Origin: Sphaerosporella brunnea
Taxonomy: Eukaryota; Ascomycota; Pezizomycetes; Pezizales; Pyronemataceae
Assembly: GCA_008704415.1 (NCBI GenBank)
Contig: VXIS01000083.1
Span: 62,001-126,000 of the forward strand
Length of the DNA stretch: 64,000 bases
Direction: 5' to 3'
The notes under the pieces are model-generated. The model worked only from the letters and a program-made list of their open reading frames with translations. It was not told the DNA's origin and did no database searches. Each line of letters begins with the position of its first letter. Position 1 is the first letter of the stretch. The translations under genes and the position numbers were made by a program. Below are positions 62,748-64,000 of the stretch, in pieces.

Positions 62748-64000
62748 CCATTCCACTCACGTTCCGTCACCTCGCCTCGTTTGTATGCTGGTGCAGCTCG
62801 TGGTTGGCAACACGGGTTGAACGAGTACATTCAATTGGTTTTGGTCTAGTGTTGCATCGCGAGTTGTTGTTTGGCCACCCTCGGGAACGGATGGATGTGG
62901 ACGGGAGAGAACTTTGAACCACGCGCGTACGCAGTTCGGTCATCACGAGCCTCGGATGAAAAACCCCGGCCCCCGCACGGTGGATGGATTGCACGCCTGG
63001 ATCGCGGCTGGGGGAGTCACGCAGATATGCTGTCGGAAGTATCAGCTGCCAGTTCAATGAATGAAATGAATTAACGGTGTGACTGTGGACATTGTGGGAG
63101 CAGGAATGGGCGGACGCGTTCGTGATGCATGTACAAGCCAGCAACGTTGAAAGCGCCACAGCCGATAAGTGCAGGGGTGAGGCAATCGCTTCAGTCACAA
63201 AGGGACTGTGGGATCGCGGGAGCTTTGTAACTTCCGATTTCAGCCGCTGGGTTGGCCACTGCGGTGCTATTGAGGCATAGTCGGGCTGTTCTATTGCGCG
63301 CGTTTTATGTTGGGGTTTTTGATGCGGCGGACCTGTGTCCTATCATGCCGGTATTTGGACCCGCATGCATCAACATCACCGGGTCCCCCACCATCCGCAA
63401 TAGCGGCTACTAATCGTCAGTAATACGGTGGGTATCTGACATCCTCCTTAGTCTCAGTCAGCAACGTGAACGCGATGTGGGGCACTGGCTGACCCACGGA
63501 TCCTGTATTCAAACCAGTTGAAGACCTTGATGACCGGGCGACTCTCCGATATTGGTGGACACCGTTCTGCTCTGCGAAGGTCTCTTCAAATGTACTTTAT
63601 CCGGAAGACCACAAGGGCACACACGAGTAGCTGCGACGTTCAGGCCCCTACGAGGCAACGATTGCGGCATGTATGTGCATTGTGCAACACCGTCCCGCAG
63701 TTCAATAGAGCCGTCACAACCCTCTCGTTCAGCGTTTTGTTCCTGTTCCTTTCCACAGCGACTCCTTCTGGTGGCTCTCGGTAGACGCCAGCAGCGGCAT
63801 TCTTCGGAAATGCTAGTTTGTACTAAGAACACCTGTAGAGTTGCAAAACGACCTTTCAGACATGTTTCGAGTACATGTATATATGTTCCCATGTTACTGT
63901 GGAGATTGCAAGATGCTGTGGGCGACAGCCTGATCACTACCATCCTTTACCTCAAATGGTCATATGATACCTTGCTTTAAGAGGCAGCATCATGGAGGCG
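62748..64000. other. no supported gene
   Basis: Plus frames 62871-63074 and 63092-63280 (…TKGLWDRGSFVTSDFSRW) are protein-like but lack ATG starts. 63518-63980 is open in several frames without motifs. I see no repeat or RNA gene. Confidence 0.35.

Overview
The window looks like a transposon-packed, gene-poor stretch of a filamentous fungal genome, most likely a basidiomycete. The reasons are spliceable reading frames with very short introns (47-71 bp, GTRNGY donors, CTRAY-like branch points), TATA plus CA/CT-rich 5' leaders, Ty1/copia elements primed by an internal piece of initiator tRNA-Met, and many hAT-type DNA transposons. I see no rRNA, convincing tRNA, CRISPR or bacterial-style operon. 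The species cannot be named from sequence alone.

Layout. 0-2 kb: copia pol relic. 2-7 kb: no recognisable gene. 7.4-12 kb: a hAT relic (family H3) holding a 160-bp tandem array, then a copia element (family A) with a gag broken by a 151-bp tandem duplication. 12.4-13.7 kb: a good two-exon gene and a convergent ORF. 14.2-16.4 kb: Tc1/mariner relic and a hAT (H2) carrying half a BED finger. 18.9-20 kb: first copy of a two-copy gene family. 20.6-22 kb: a small 'FIRS' gene copy capped by a MULE insertion. 23-28.7 kb: copia B and copia A relics, with a Harbinger MITE and an H4 hAT inside. 28.9-31.6 kb: small acidic-protein gene and a kinesin-like ORF behind 31-residue repeats. 32.4-34.4 kb: the best FIRS gene, with tandem exon-intron modules, and an opposing gene. 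35.7-37 kb: second H2 hAT with a BED finger. 39.7-50.2 kb: a nest of S150 satellite, a 33-bp minisatellite and hAT elements of families H1, H3 and H4, plus the second copy of the two-copy gene family and a copia A 5' end. 52.9-54.9 kb: dispersed repeat, Q-rich ORF and third FIRS copy. 57.7-61.1 kb: gene-like fragments and a LINE tail. 61.7-62.7 kb: third H4 hAT.

Family labels (copia A/B, H1-H4, S150, FIRS) are mine. Target-site duplications that I read directly (8 bp for hAT, 9 bp for MULE, 3 bp for Harbinger) set most element boundaries and give an insertion order. Three H4 insertions have perfect duplications and are probably young. The best candidate for something undescribed is the FIRS family: three loci, seven introns each exactly 54 bp, and at one locus a tandem array of symmetric phase-1 exons that stays in frame when spliced.
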